Below, one piece after another: positions 22,608 to 33,018 of a stretch of 64,000 bases of DNA (its first letter is position 1; each line of letters begins with the position of its first letter). Origin of the DNA: Cercospora beticola (taxonomy: Eukaryota > Ascomycota > Dothideomycetes > Mycosphaerellales > Mycosphaerellaceae); assembly GCF_033473495.1 (NCBI RefSeq), contig NC_088942.1, forward strand, positions 2,418,001 to 2,482,000, in the 5' to 3' direction. Below the pieces are notes generated by a model that ran no database searches, was not told where the DNA came from, and was given only the letters and a program-made list of their open reading frames with translations. The position numbers and the translations under genes were made by a program.

Positions 22608-22645
22608 TGAGATTGCAATGGGTTGACGGCCTGATATGGCTCCTG

Positions 22646-23510
22646 CTATCGGATGTACACCTTCATCAGGACACCTCTTCCACGCATGGTCTCGTACAGA
22701 CCGAATTCAGTCTCCGTCCGGAAGTTGACTTGGTCCATTTCCACCTCAACCGTCACCGGTGGTGGAGGCGCAACCGTCACTGGCTTCCCTGCTATGGGCT
22801 TATTCGACTTTCGACCCCAAAATGACGGCTTTGGCTGCTCACTCGGTCTTTCAGGAAGTGTCTCGCGTATGGGATGCGTTGCCGGACTCCCTCCTAGCTC
22901 GGTCAACATCTGGTCTTTCAGCAGTGAGAGTGCTTCATCCTGCGACCAGAACTGTGATCCGTCATGCTGGCCGTCTAGCTGAATCACGATTGGCAAGTCG
23001 TCGTCGGAGAAGCCTACGAGCTCCCCTCTCCTGCTAGTCCCCGCTGTACAACATCAGTGAATTACTCAAACCACTTGTACGTGTTTGGCATCTACCTTGG
23101 TCTGACGGCAGAATCAACAAAGTTGAATTCGATAATCCATGCTTCGCACGCTCTCGTATCTGGGGCATCAATTTGGACACCAAAACTGCCACATGTTGCG
23201 ACCGCGAAGCACCAACTTCATCTCTGATGCTCATATGGTGTTTCGTTTTGGTATCGCCATCCCAAATGTCGTTCTCATGCACGACTTCGTCGTACGCTGG
23301 AGGTTCCATTGCTGCGAGGTTGGAGCAGACGCCGCCGATGCTGTCGACTATGCGTAAACGTCCGCTGCCAATAGTCTTGGCGAGTTCTGACAGTCCCGCG
23401 GAACAAGAAAAGGCAGTGCAAGTTCTCCACAATGCTGCGGCCCCTGCGGATAATGAAGGAATGCACACCTGACCTCTATACGAGATTTTTCGACTGCCTG
23501 AGGTTGTCAT
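22646..23510 (-). CDS. Conserved fungal protein of unknown function
   Basis: Two exons, 23510-23096 and 23043-22646, giving 813 nt and 270 aa; the join reads LPSDQ-AGTSRRGELVGFSDDD. A second in-frame ATG at 23309 would give 203 aa, beginning MEPPAYDEVVHENDIWDG. This is a Pro-rich, PY-like opening (PPAY) that I recall from similar uncharacterised fungal proteins, so it may be the true start. The core holds IRDEVGASRSQHVAVLVSKL, QIRERAKHGLSNSTLLILPS, QFWSQDEALSLLKDQML and a C-terminal TETEFGLYETMRGRGVLMKVYIR. No membrane segment or signal peptide. No function is assigned. Confidence 0.75.
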
Positions 23511-24094
23511 TTTAAGGCCGCATCTGGATTGTCCGTGAGTCTTTTACTACCTCATTGCAGGATTGAAGCTAGCGCTGTGAGGCCGCCGCGTAGCCGACAT
23601 GCCACTGTGCTCGCTAGGAACGTGGCTCATGTGGCCAATGATGGTTGTATCATCTGCAATGCGCAACGTCCTGTCGCAGTAGTGCGTTCTTGGTGCCTTC
23701 TTCGTGTCTTCGACCAATACTGGCATGGCGAGATAAGTGAAGATTATTGGTAGCTCTCAGCCCTACACCATGGACAGCCGCGCCTCCCCATTGGTACGAC
23801 ACACTGCCTCATCACCTGACTTCTGGGAACGACATCACTCACATCCTTTGTTCCAATTGCACTTGCCGTAATACCGAACGAGCAACATATCTGCTGTGCC
23901 GACCTAAGCGTGGTTGCTTTGAGGGCAGCACTGCCCGTACCGGTAGGCTATGACTCTGAACACTTCGCATATATAACACAGTATCTATCTCGCTTTCTGT
24001 CTCTTTCAAACCAAGTGCTGCAACAGCATTCAGTGGAGCCACTCCGTCACTTTCATTCAAAGACACTAATCGATCACCCAACATAACCGCAATC
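23511..24094. promoter_or_regulatory. Divergent promoter upstream of the flotillin gene
   Basis: 584 bp, no convincing gene. It contains the TATA-like element annotated separately and a C/T-rich leader before the flotillin ATG. Confidence 0.45.
23970..23976 (+). promoter_or_regulatory. TATA-like element of the flotillin gene
   Basis: TATATAA, 119 bp upstream of the ATG at 24095 and followed by a C/T-rich tract; placement is reasonable for a fungal core promoter. Confidence 0.5.
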
Positions 24095-25887
24095 ATGTGG
24101 TTCCACGTTTCAGAGCCCAACACATACCTCGTCGTCACCGGCATAGGCATCAAAGATGTCATCATCGCGAAGAAACGCTTCGTCAAGCCTCTCCAAAAGG
24201 TGACGAAGATATCGATCACGCCCTTCGACTTCAGCATGTCGCTGCAAGCCATGACATCGGAGAAGCTTCAATTCAATCTTCCAGCTGTGTTCACCATTGG
24301 GCCCAAGAACAATCCAGCGGATCTGAAGAAGTATGCTGAGCTCCTTACTGGCGACTCAGATGGTCATGTTCGCCTGCAGAAGGGAGTCGTCGCCACGGGC
24401 GGTAACCATGTCCAAGACATCGTCAAGGGTGTCATTGAAGGCGAGACACGTTCGATCGTGTCGAATATGACTATGGAAGAGCTGTTCAATAACAGGAAGC
24501 TGTTCAAGGATCAGGTTGTCAAGAATGTACAGGCTGAGTTGGAAGTGTTCGGCCTGTACATCTACAATGCCAACGTGAAGGAGCTGCAAGATATGGGTGA
24601 GTGTCGCTCCTGCTAGCATTGAAGGCTCTTTCTTCGCTCGATTGCGAAGTCTAACAACAGTATATTGGCTAACAAAGCACAGGCGACTCCAAATACTTCG
24701 AATCTCTGTCACGCAAGGCTCACGAAGGCGCTCAATCCCAAGCGCAAGTCGATGTCGCCAACGCACGCATGATTGGCCGAGTCGGAGAAGCTGAGAAGGA
24801 AGGTCAGACAAAGCAAGAGATTGCAAAGATCAACGCCAAAACAGCAGTTCTTGAGACTGAGCGTAAGGTCGAGAAAGCTATTGCAGACCAGAGGCTCCGC
24901 ACACGGGAGATTGCCATCGAGCGAGAAATCCAATTGGAGCAAATCAACGCTAAGCGGACTGCTGAAGCGAAAGATGCTGAGTTGCAGAAGGCAGTCGAAG
25001 AGAAGAGAGCCGAAATGGAGTTGGAGAGGCTGAGAGCTACTACCGTCACGTATGTTTCCTTACAGCTGGCGCTCTGGGGCGCAAGGACCATCTCCGCGAG
25101 ACACTCTGACATTTGACTACAGGCAAGCGAAGATTGCAAGAGAATCTGCCGAGCAGAAAGCCGATGCTGATCTCTATACGAGGACGAAGAAGGCTGACGC
25201 AGAGCAATACAATCAGAAAGCAGAGGCCGAAGCCATTTATTATCGATCGACTCAGGACGCCGATGCCGCCAACTATAAGCGCATGAAAGACGCCGAAGCT
25301 GCTCTCGCTGCCCGGGAGAAGGAAGCGCAAGCAATGTACATTATGAAGGAGCGCGAAGCCGAAGCTATGTTTCTGCAGCGACAGAAAGAGGCTGAGGCAA
25401 ACTATGTGCTCAAGGCACGAGAAGCCGAAGCCAACTTCCTTGCGAAGAAGAAGGAAGCAGAAGGTCTGACAGAACTGTCGAAGGTGAGTGACCCACATGC
25501 CTCCTCGATGCACCCAAGCACAGAGCCATCACTGACACAACTCCCACTCAGGCCTACGACCACCTCGCCAACGTCATGGGTGGTCCTCAAGGGCTCATGC
25601 AATTCCTCATGCTCCAAAACGGCACCTACGAGCGTCTCGCCGCCGAAAACGGCAAAGCCATCAAAGGTTTGCAACCCAAGATCAACGTCTGGACAACCGA
25701 TGGCGCCTCGAGCGATGCGAGCATGGCGCCCATCCAGAACCTCTTCAAGAGTCTTCCTCCCCTGTTCTCGACGATCCAGGATCAAACGGGTATGATGCCG
25801 CCAAGTTGGATAGCTCAGATGCCAGCGAAGGAAGTAGACACGATGCCTGTTAAGGAAAGCAAGCTTACGAATGGCGACTCTCCTTGA
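24095..25887 (+). CDS. floA: Flotillin (SPFH/PHB-domain membrane scaffold)
   Basis: Four exons, 24095-24596, 24683-25049, 25123-25483 and 25552-25887, giving 1566 nt and 521 aa. The SPFH/PHB domain is residues about 5-190 (YLVVTGIGIKDVIIAKKRFV; ITPFDFSMSLQAMTSEKLQF; GVIEGETRSIVSNMTMEEL). A long coiled coil of Glu-Ala repeats follows (about 200-410: REAEAMF, QKEAEANY, AREAEANF), then a flotillin C-terminal domain (AYDHLANVMGGPQGLMQFLMLQNGTYERLA). Known role: oligomeric scaffolds on sterol-rich plasma-membrane microdomains; in filamentous fungi linked to polarity at hyphal tips. There is no transmembrane helix; membrane binding is via the N-terminal domain. Confidence 0.95.
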
Positions 25888-26590
25888 TTGAGATTTGCTT
25901 GGAAGCTGTAATTGCAACGGTCAGAGCTCATGGCTTGACTTTAACTGACTGCTTTCTTTCATTTGTGGAGTTGAGGAGATACCTATTTGCTACTATCTAT
26001 CTAATGTGTCGGATCTTTGGAGACATCATGAGCCTTTCCTATACGACAAGTGCTATGCTGTGTAATATCTATAAGGTATTGGAAAAATTGACAGCTGAAA
26101 TCGGCCAAGGTGAGTGACGAGATTTTGGACCGTTGCCATCGTTCGTGGGTCGAAGATTCGACGATGGCGTGGCATCAGATTCGCTACATTGATCGGATGA
26201 GTACCGATCCCAGGAGTCGCAACACTACCCAGCACTGTTGCCATAGCCACAAAAGCGCTTCCGGCTCTTGAATGTACCAAACTTGTTTGCAAAAAAGGAG
26301 GATTTCTCAAAAAATGACTTTCTTTTGTGCAGTATCGTGATCGTTTAAACTTGAATGAACATGAACAGCCCAGCTCCTGCAAACGAATGAACGAGTTTAG
26401 TGCCACTAAGTCGTCTCACCAGTAGCCAGATTCTCCTCCCTCTCAGTCTGATGAGGTGTGACACTTTCGAAACGAACGATAGCCAGCCTTCCCATAGTCC
26501 AAACATCACAAAGATCCCCCACCCATCTTCATATCCACCTCAACCGTTACTCAACACACTTCCTTTCTTCTTCGCCGCCCCTCTCTAGAT
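25888..26590. other. Intergenic, no gene seen
   Basis: 703 bp between the flotillin stop and the first secreted-protein stop. Minor open frames only; none has recognisable composition. Confidence 0.5.
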
Positions 26591-26842
26591 TCAATCTTGA
26601 GCTCCGCAGAAATTGACAATATCATTCTCGCCGCAAGGTTCGGTCGGAACGTCATTGTAACAAGCTCCGTAACATACGCCCGGATCACAGCAATCGCTGC
26701 AATCGTCGATTTGCGATACGTAGCGATCAGCCGTATAAGCGGCTTGATGGTTATGTCGAGCTTTGATAAAGCCTTTGCCGACAAGGTCCGGAATAGCCAT
26801 GGCGGTTGTTGCCAAGATGGTGATCAACATGATTGACTTCAT
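26591..26842 (-). CDS. Small secreted cysteine-rich protein A (candidate effector)
   Basis: 83 aa, intronless. A clear signal peptide covers about residues 1-16 (MKSIMLITILATTAMA|IPD). The mature chain is short with seven cysteines in the C-terminal half: DDC-x2-CC-x4-C-x3-C-x8-C-x8-C. The same framework occurs in the two other small genes at 27717-27932 and 29158-29391, all on the minus strand, pointing to tandem paralogues. An odd cysteine number leaves one free thiol or an intermolecular bond. Function unknown; effector or antimicrobial roles are the usual hypotheses for such proteins in plant-associated fungi. Confidence 0.7.
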   Translation of the reverse strand: MKSIMLITILATTAMAIPDLVGKGFIKARHNHQAAYTADRYVSQIDDCSDCCDPGVCYGACYNDVPTEPCGENDIVNFCGAQD

Positions 26843-27716
26843 GTCGAGAATGAGTAGATGTGTGGGAGATCGAGGTTAAGGTACGGCGTTCGTGGACGAC
26901 GTTTGTGGAGTACCGAAGAGATTGCTGATGGTTCGCTCGAGAGGAGGATTGAGGTTGCTATGATGTTTCCAATCAGTCGATCAGAGGGACATTCCTATAC
27001 TCACAGCACAGTCCATTAAAATTGACAAGCATAAGTCTCGTAGGCTGAAGCTTTTCCTGGAGACCAATCGCAGATCTCATAGGCAGCAGGCAGGATGGTT
27101 CTGCTATGTCGACCAACAGCTTGTTTGCTTTCAATTCGCGCACCCGCGTTTCATCGACCGCGCGCGGACGCCGAATGCGGCAATTCTGTCATGAGAGTTT
27201 CAAGCCTCCCATGCTTCATGGTCGACTCTTGATTAATTTCATGTTGCATGAGACAGACACCTTTCTGGGCTAGCATGGACTGGCTCTAGCTAACTTGACC
27301 GTCTCCCAAATCTCATGGTGGTCGAATCGTGAGATGATTGTATCCATTTGCTGGGAGGAGATTGGGAATCTAGAATACAGCAACACCTTCAAACATCGAA
27401 CTATTCCCAATGAGATCGGGGAATGCAAGCTGTACACGACAACTATGTAAAGAGACCATAGGCATCGCTACACCTACATCGTACAGAGTGAGTGTCCAGC
27501 GGTACGACTTGCTAACTTGGCCTTGCAAAGAATGATTCGGTGCTTGTAGACTCGCACCTGTACAGCCATCTGCCGAGCAGCTTTTCAGCCCATTTCCGAG
27601 TCCTCCTTCCATCTCCCCCCTCCCAACCTCTTCTGCACGTAATTCTTGCTTGTACTCAAACGACCGTGATGCATTAAGATGATTGTGTACTTTGGCCCGA
27701 CGAGATTCCACCTTCA
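26843..27716. other. Intergenic, no gene seen
   Basis: 874 bp between secreted-protein genes A and B. A 125-codon minus-strand frame at 27370-27747 overlaps gene B in another frame and looks non-coding. Confidence 0.5.
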
Positions 27717-27932
27717 CTATTTTGGATTGCAAGCCGGATAGTCCCATCCAGGCTCACAACTTCCATCGGGTTTCTCGAGATCGCATTGAGTGTAGCAGCT
27801 GCCCGAGCAGCAGCAGCTGCAGTCGTTGCCTGTTGGTCGATCAAAGTCAATTGTGCATGGAATATTGGGGTCGCAAGCCATAGCAGTAGCCACCATGGCG
27901 GCCATGAGGGCGATCAAATTGAATGGATTCAT
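27717..27932 (-). CDS. Small secreted cysteine-rich protein B (candidate effector)
   Basis: 71 aa, intronless. The signal peptide runs to about residue 19 (MNPFNLIALMAAMVATAMA). The 52-residue mature chain holds ten cysteines, including an NDCSCCC cluster. After it the spacing C-x3-C-x3-C-x8-C-x8-C matches proteins A and C. High cysteine density and small size suggest a disulfide-rich, protease-stable apoplastic protein. No family is recognised. An AT-rich TATA-like stretch lies near 28005-28012, about 75 bp upstream. Confidence 0.7.
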   Translation of the reverse strand: MNPFNLIALMAAMVATAMACDPNIPCTIDFDRPTGNDCSCCCSGSCYTQCDLEKPDGSCEPGWDYPACNPK

Positions 27933-29157
27933 ATTGTGCGGTGGATTGTTGAGTGTTGATGGTTGCCTTAGACCTGACCAATTTGTTTGAACTGAGCTTA
28001 GAGAGGTATATTTGAGTCGTTCTGTGCTTTGATGTCAGACGGTGAGACAGCAGTTCATATCTCCAGTACTTCCAATTCCGCGAGTCGTCGTGTACAGGTC
28101 GTCATCTGTATATGGAAAATGCACCACGTTGCGTGTAGGGCTGGTTACGAGCGTCCCCGCTCGGATACTAGATCTTGGTAAATTGATTCGTCAACTTCTC
28201 CAGGCTCTGCATTCTTTGCATGTGAACACAACGCACTGAAGATGGTTACCTAGTTGACGGAAACTCACGCAATTCTTGATCAGAACAGTGCACACTATCG
28301 TGGGCTGCTTCGTGACTATCAATAGCAAGCCTTCGTGAACTGAGGACTTCTCCGAGTGTTCCGTCTACCTGGACGGCGGATGTCTTAGAGTTGGTGTTCA
28401 TATATAGGTCTGACTACGTTGTTCATTAGTCTTACTACTTGCAGTAATACTTGAATGCCAAGAGGTAAGCTTCAAGATCCAGGATTGGGGGAGCCAAGGC
28501 TTGAGACCAACATCAGAAGGAAGAAGAGCGAGTATGGCATTCATGGCGAGTTCGATGAGCACTGAACGCTGTCTGTTTGAGGAGGGACCAAAACACGCTG
28601 AGCGAAGTGCGATTGATGATATCTCGTAGAGCGAGCTTGCCAGAGCGCTCAATCGGGGCATTTGCTGTAGAAGCCAAGCACTCGTATCGCGCTGACATCG
28701 GAGGTCGCGAATGAAGAGTGTTGCGAACAGTTCGTATTGCTTGCGAGGAAGGCTCTCTTGCTCTCATCGGATTGAGCATGGAAGGTGGTGGCTCTAATTC
28801 CCTTCGCAATCCAAAGGCAAGAGCGTGCCTTGGCAATGCAGCATAAGGGCACGAGCCGAGCAGGGAGGCCAAACCGTCGTCACATGCATGCCGCCTTTGA
28901 AACAGAGCAGTAGGAACTTTGTCTGGAAGCATTCAGCGAGCGTGAGTTGCATGGTCGATGACTATGTGGAGAAGCCACTCTCATCGTCCAAAGGCTATTC
29001 CAAAAGCTCTTCCATGACCACCATATTCGCGGAGTCGTGATCAACGCTCGCCCGATTTCAGAATGAATGTATGCTTGTCCGTCAGGTACCCATCTCCATC
29101 CATCCCATCCCATCCTCCCTTCTACTTCGAACTCATTCTCGTCTTCACAGCAGCTTC
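27933..29157. other. Gene-poor interval with possible decayed sequence
   Basis: 1225 bp. Overlapping minus-strand frames at 28398-28932 have no recognisable product. One stretch (about 28480-28540) resembles another at 30895-30950, see findings. Confidence 0.4.
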
Positions 29158-29391
29158 TTAGGTGCACAATGTCTCTAAATAACCCTCTTGGCAACCCTTT
29201 CCTGTCTTGATGTTTTGAAGATGACAGATGTGAGAACAGTGCTTCGAGCAGCAATTCGTGCAATCGTTGTAAGTTGGTGTAATGCCCTGTGGTGCGCATG
29301 GGATTTTGGCTCGAACCACGAGAGCTTCGTCCACGGGGTTGGGGATTGCCAAGGCGGTTGCTGCGAGAGCGACGAGTAAGGTGAATGGCTT
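29158..29391 (-). CDS. Small secreted cysteine-rich protein C (candidate effector)
   Basis: 77 aa from the ATG at 29391; the open frame extends upstream, but this Met starts a textbook signal peptide (MKPFTLLVALAATALA|IPNP). Eight cysteines: one after RAKIP, then NDC-x2-CC-x3-C-x3-C-x10-C-x8-C, the framework shared with A and B. The signal peptide end (ALAIP) also resembles A (AMAIP). The conserved signal region together with the cysteine spacing supports common ancestry. Function unknown. Confidence 0.72.
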   Translation of the reverse strand, partial: KPFTLLVALAATALAIPNPVDEALVVRAKIPCAPQGITPTYNDCTNCCSKHCSHICHLQNIKTGKGCQEGYLETLCT

Positions 29392-32300
29392 CATGTTGAG
29401 AAGAGTCCCGGAGAATCGATTTCGAAACCCATAAATTGGCCGGATGTCTGCCGAGATGCTTGTTGGTTGTAAATGCTGGAATTGTCTCTTCTGGTGGTCT
29501 TGTGGCTTCAAAGTACACAGTCATACATTCATGACTTTATATTCTTTCTCTCAGCGCGCTCCGTTCATGGCATGGAGTCCTTCAAGTGCACACGGCAACC
29601 GTACGCGTGGTGTTGGTATGTGATTCCAAGTTTTAAGCCTTCATGTGTGCGCAGTGATTCGTCAAGACCAGCTAACTTTTCGTTCTGCAGACGTATACGA
29701 GATGTTGTAGGATTCTCCCTCCTGGTGATGGACGGTTGCGTTGTGTTTGGTACAGGATAGTGCCGACTTGCACAGATTGCTAGGTAGCTATCAATAGGGT
29801 GGCTTGCGACAATGGGCATCTCCTCGCGTGATCCGTTGGAGCACTGATCAAATCCTCGTCTTGTCAAGTCGGCATTTGTACGGAGATCTTGTCACTATTC
29901 CGGGCATCCGGTCGAGACCTCTTCTCGTATCATCAGCATCGGTCAGAAAAAAGCAGCTTTTACAGTTGGAGTATAAATTGCTCAAGCTTATGGGTTTCCA
30001 GACTCCACGTCCAGACTTCGCCAATCCAAGAGATAAGACCGAAAGCAGGAAAGCTCTTCATCAAGTCGCGAACGGGCTACGGCCGTCGATGACTCGACGT
30101 AATAATTGATCAGGGAGCGCGATCTGAATACTGTACAAACAGAAGTCAAGATATTGGAGGTGCCGCGTCCCATCCATCTCGATGCCCTAACTCGACCATC
30201 GTTAGCACATAGCATTAGCTTTGAGGAGGATCTTTTGTTGGCAGTATTTGGTCAATGCAGAATTGAGGCCCAGGCGTGTCGCGAATTTCCACATTGGGAC
30301 TTGGCGCTTGAACTCTCAAGGACTGAGAGTGCTAGCCGAGGAATGTCCTTCACCTACACAGGTTCCGTAAGCTGATTCCATCAAATCGTGCACATACATG
30401 ACGCCGCTGCGCAGAACACTGTGAGGATCATACTCCCGAGTCGCTTGAATCAGTTTGCGCTGCCATCAAGCGGGTTTCTGCAGTCTGTCCTGCACTGGCG
30501 ATGGAGATGCGAGGGGATGTTACACTCTTTTCTAGCTGCGATTCTAAAGTAAAGAACTCGATTGTGCAATTCTGAATCTGGCTTGTGAGAGCATTGAACG
30601 TGTTGGCTGAGGAAACGCATGGATTGCTCTTGATACGTGAGTGCACTTCCAGGTTAGTGCACTTAGGGCTCGTCCCACACAGGGTAAGTTTTTCGTTTAT
30701 TTGAAAGCCGTACTTCCCTTTCTTCGAATTTCCTTTCCTTCATACTTCCCTTTCTTCGTACTTTGCTTACAAGCTCGAGGTCAGCGCTCCATTGCGAAAG
30801 AATGGCGCAGCTTGATACGATCCGCTCGAAGAATCTGACCTCCAAATTGTGAAGCGGCGATGGCTGCGTACTGCATCGGTTCTGCGGTTTTCAGGATCTT
30901 GGGGCCACGAGATGGCCGGCTTCAGGCTGACATCAGATGGTAGGAATGAAGTGAGCTAGACCTATGAGCTTAATATGTTCCAGGGAGCAGTGGGTGACGG
31001 GGAAGGGGATGTCACCGCAACGAGCCGTGTGTCTGAGGGCAGTGCGGTGCAAACACGAGCTCGTGGAGAAGCTCACCAAAAGCGGGAATAACGACAGAGG
31101 CAATGCTGTTTGACATGCGCAGCAGAGCAGTGTCGCATGCGCCGAAAAGATGGTTCCAAATGATGCTCGTATTGAGCAAGGCCAGTTCGCCTCTCATCTG
31201 CGATGAAGACGACGCGATTCAGTGGTGGTGGTCCATGTGGTCATCACGTGCAGTGCACCTTCTTGAAACAGACATGATGGATGACGACCGGTGCTGGCCG
31301 CCACTGCACGTGGAGGAGACGAACAAAAGCTATACTTCTGGTGGCAGCGCCATGTGTCTGTGTCCGCGGCACTCGTTGAGCATCGCGCAGACACACCGCT
31401 GGATATTCGCCTCAGCACTACACACCAATTGGTCAGCAGTTGCAGTAGTTCAGCAAGCAACGTGGAGGCTCACATAATGTCGGCATCGTGATGACATGAG
31501 ATCCCAAGCGCACAGGAAGACGAATCGTGTGGTTCACGAGCGCCACGATCGACGGCAGACCAGGGAATATGTCGGTAGAAGGTGATTGACAGGGCGATGC
31601 TGTCTCATGTATGGCCGCAGCACCTGCACACGTGCGCAAACAGAAAGGTGTCGATTTGAGAGGTTAGAGGTTAGGTGGATGGAGTCGAATCTGGAGGTAC
31701 GGAGGTACGCAGGATGCATGGTACCTGGATTGGCTGCGTCTATGGCCCGACGCCGTGTATGTAGCTATCGACGCCGACACCAGGGGCGCGCATACGGCGC
31801 TGCAGACAGTGCAAGACCGAGGGAGGAGTGTCGGTGACCGTGTCGAGTTTGCAGCCTTCTCTGCATCAGCATCTCTCCCCATCAACGGTGTCGTTCGGTG
31901 TTGCTGTTGCAACGGCATGCTCTATTGAATCTGGAGAAGGACGTGGGTGAGTTCTGGCGGGCGTGAGTGGGTGGCGCGCGGAACGAGAAAGCTTTGGCAG
32001 CAGGTCGGCACGCGCCTCTTGGGCTGCAAGGATCCTGCTTCAAACACCCCTGTCGCCTGAGACACCCTGAACTTCCACCACGCCAGCAGACGCTGCGCCG
32101 AGCATTCGACCTCTGATCATACCAGCGCCCACTCCCACAGTGCATGATCGAGGGGCCTTCTTTGACGCGTCCGTCACCCTCCTGCGTCGGCACCATCAAC
32201 GGCAGCGGCATCTACGACTACGCCGCTCTTCTCACCGGGACCCATCCGCGGTATATCTTCAGGCACACGAGACTCCGCCGGCATTGCCCTGTTGAGCGCT

Positions 32301-33018
32301 GCCCGTCATTGAGCGATTGACGCCATACGCACTTGGACGAGTCAGCCATTGAGCCGTGATCGAGTCGACCGACTGCATTACTGGCGTCAGAGAAGCAGTG
32401 CTGCGACGTGCTATACTGACCTGCTCACCCAGGAGGAGCATCACCATCGATATCGACAGAAACCCTCCCACCCACCGCATCATCCGCCGAGGAGGAACAG
32501 ACACATTGTATCCATTATTTTCTGGGAAAGAGGCTACCGTGGTGCATGATCATGAGCATGCAGAGTGCTTGATCGTGCAGCACAGTACAGGACGAAGAGG
32601 ACGCGACTCACCTTTTTGCTGAGGTCGTGCCACAACACACATGGTGGAGACGGAGCGTCAGTGACTAGCCGCCGTTGCACAGAAAAGGGACCGCCCTCGG
32701 GCACCACGCGCTCCCATTGGGGCTGGTGATACGTGATCGCAACGCCGACGACTCCCTTTTGGGCCGCGGTGCAGTGGCTGTCTGCTCCACGAGTCGCGGA
32801 GACGTGCAGATCGCATGAGTCTGCGAACTTCGCCCGTGTTGCACTCAAGCCGCCCAGGGTGGACACAGTAGGGCTGCAGCGGTCGAGGGGCTTCCCGAGA
32901 CTCTGCTCTGCTATACCAGCGCCGTGCTATTGACGACGTCGTCGACACCACAAGGTTGGGCCCTCTCACTGTCGGGCGTGCAGGCGCTGTGCGGAGATCG
33001 TGGGCGACGTGAAACACC
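29392..33018. other. Large gene-poor interval
   Basis: About 3.6 kb with no convincing coding gene on either strand. Short frames (up to 182 codons) overlap in several phases, which is typical of non-coding GC-balanced DNA. The last 1 kb is GC-richer and probably holds the promoter and leader of the MIT-domain gene. Confidence 0.45.

Noticed and set aside
28398..28932. Overlapping minus-strand frames of 67-139 codons in the gene-poor island
   Set aside because: No start context, no domain, and several competing frames; kept only as possible relic sequence.
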